The notes under the pieces are model-generated. The model made no database searches. It saw only the letters and a list, made by a program, of their open reading frames with translations, and had not been told where the DNA came from. Below are positions 62,775 through 64,000 of a DNA stretch of 64,000 nt, in pieces. Position 1 is the first letter of the stretch, and each line of letters starts with the position of its first letter. Source of the DNA: Chamaelirium japonicum (Eukaryota > Streptophyta > Magnoliopsida > Liliales > Melanthiaceae); assembly GCA_947650365.1 (NCBI GenBank), contig OX393557.1, positions 26,724,885 through 26,788,884 on the forward strand, written 5' to 3'. The position numbers and the translations under genes are program-made.

Positions 62775-64000
62775 GTAAATCTTTCGCCATTTTCAAACCT
62801 CTCACTTTTATGTTTTGATCATTGCAAACAAAGTCTTATCACATTAAAGATGAGGTTGGGTATTGTTTACAACTTTAAATAAATACGCAAAAGGTTTGAT
62901 AAAAAAAAGTTTCAGTTTCTTAGCTTACGCAAGTTGGTGGGATGTGAGGTCGCTAATCCATAAGATAAGCTATATGACATGCATAAGATAACACTTAATC
63001 TTTTAAGTATGCAATCCAATACTTCGATAAAAAAATGAATTGTGGTCAAGTGTTATGAGACCAACACTTAAGTAGCAGTACGATATACATGGCATGCTTG
63101 TAATTTATTGGATAGATCCAAGGTGTTTTTATTAGCATAAGTTGTAGAATCATAGAGTAATCTATATTTGTTTCTCAAGTGTTATGACGAGGTTCATTGT
63201 GGAATTCTCAACTTGCACATCATTAACCTAATTGGTGTGGAATAAATTTTTCTCTAGGGCACATGAATTGTAATCGAGGAAAGTTAAGAAACCTAATTAG
63301 GGCTTCCTAGATGAATCGTAATTGGATTAGTATTTGAATCATATCCAGGAATCAAATTAAATAAAAAATCTTGTCAAATAAATTTTTTATGACGAGGTTC
63401 GATTCAATGAAACCAAAACCTACACATATTGGTATATATTCTGCATATGTAAAATTCAAATGATGTAGTAGTTAAACTAAATTAGTTGGTGTTGTAACCA
63501 TAGGAACACTACTTCACCATATCCAACAAATTGAGGATTTATATGGCTTGATGGAAATGCGATATGAACAATCAAATTTGGGGTGACATATAGGTAGATT
63601 GTAAAAGTGAAAGATGTCAGGAGAATGGTGGAATTAACAAGAGATATAGATAGTAGCAGGAAGATGGCTAGTAAGATATCAAGTAAGAAGGAAGAGGAAG
63701 CTTACCAAGGAGAGTTGTTCTCCTGGCCACCTTGAACCAAGTTACCACTTTGAAATTAGCCTAGGACTTTTTGTCCACAGGGAAACTGGTTCTTTATTTT
63801 TATAGCCTTTTAGACCACCATATGGAAGGAAAGATGAGGCCTCAAAGAGAGTGGTAGTATTGGGATGGATCCCATGGGTTCGTAGAACACTTGTGTGGAA
63901 GAGAAGACCTAGAGAAGGGGGAGGTGGTGGTTTTGAGTTTTTGCTTGAAAATCATGCTAAAACTAGAATTAGGGTAGTGTAGGTTTGAAGGTTTGGGAGA
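62775..64000 (+). other. Intron 2 of the quinone oxidoreductase, to window end
   Basis: It starts gtaaatc after exon 2. No continuation exon (expected to begin with the dinucleotide-binding loop) was found before the window ends. The sequence is AT-rich and unremarkable. Confidence 0.6.

Overview
The window is nuclear DNA from a flowering plant. Four protein-coding loci have plant-type exon-intron structure, and most of the rest is transposable elements, MITEs and microsatellites. First exons are GC-rich, which may suit a monocot or a magnoliid, but the sequence does not fix the species. No rRNA, tRNA, CRISPR or organellar features were seen.

Layout. 1-8440 is repeat-rich and gene-poor: a Tourist-like MITE, a hAT-type MITE, a foldback element and a 2.3-kb degenerate tandem array with units of about 215 bp. 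8838-21017 (+) is a five-exon Myb/SANT-like plus bromodomain gene. Its first intron carries a young Ty1/copia element (9668-14524, TSD GATAA). 23467-35795 (-) is a three-exon HAL2-like 3'(2'),5'-bisphosphate nucleotidase. Its 10.9-kb first intron holds a second, more damaged copia element (30031-35452, TSD TGTCC). The two genes converge tail to tail. Directly upstream of the nucleotidase, 36211-40140 is a nest of eight palindromic elements separated by long (TA)n tracts. 40513-40943 is a hAT MITE with a perfect 8-bp TSD. 41936-44813 is an old, pol-less copia remnant. 47400-53530 (-) is a nine-exon secreted S1/P1-type nuclease with all zinc ligands intact, one GC-AG intron, and two copies of one retroposon family in opposite orientations in introns 1 and 2. 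53531-62119 is intergenic repeat sequence. 62120-62774 (+) gives the first two exons of a PIG3-type quinone oxidoreductase that runs off the window.

The genes are unrelated in function (chromatin reading, PAP/sulfur metabolism, nucleic-acid degradation, quinone reduction), as expected in a plant genome. What unites the window is how TEs fill introns and promoters while exon frames stay open. The most notable points are the (TA)n-embedded foldback nest, the retroposon pair around nuclease exon 2, and the bromodomain gene, which has no in-frame ATG: it has a CTG in strong context and an upstream minimal ATG-TAA uORF.
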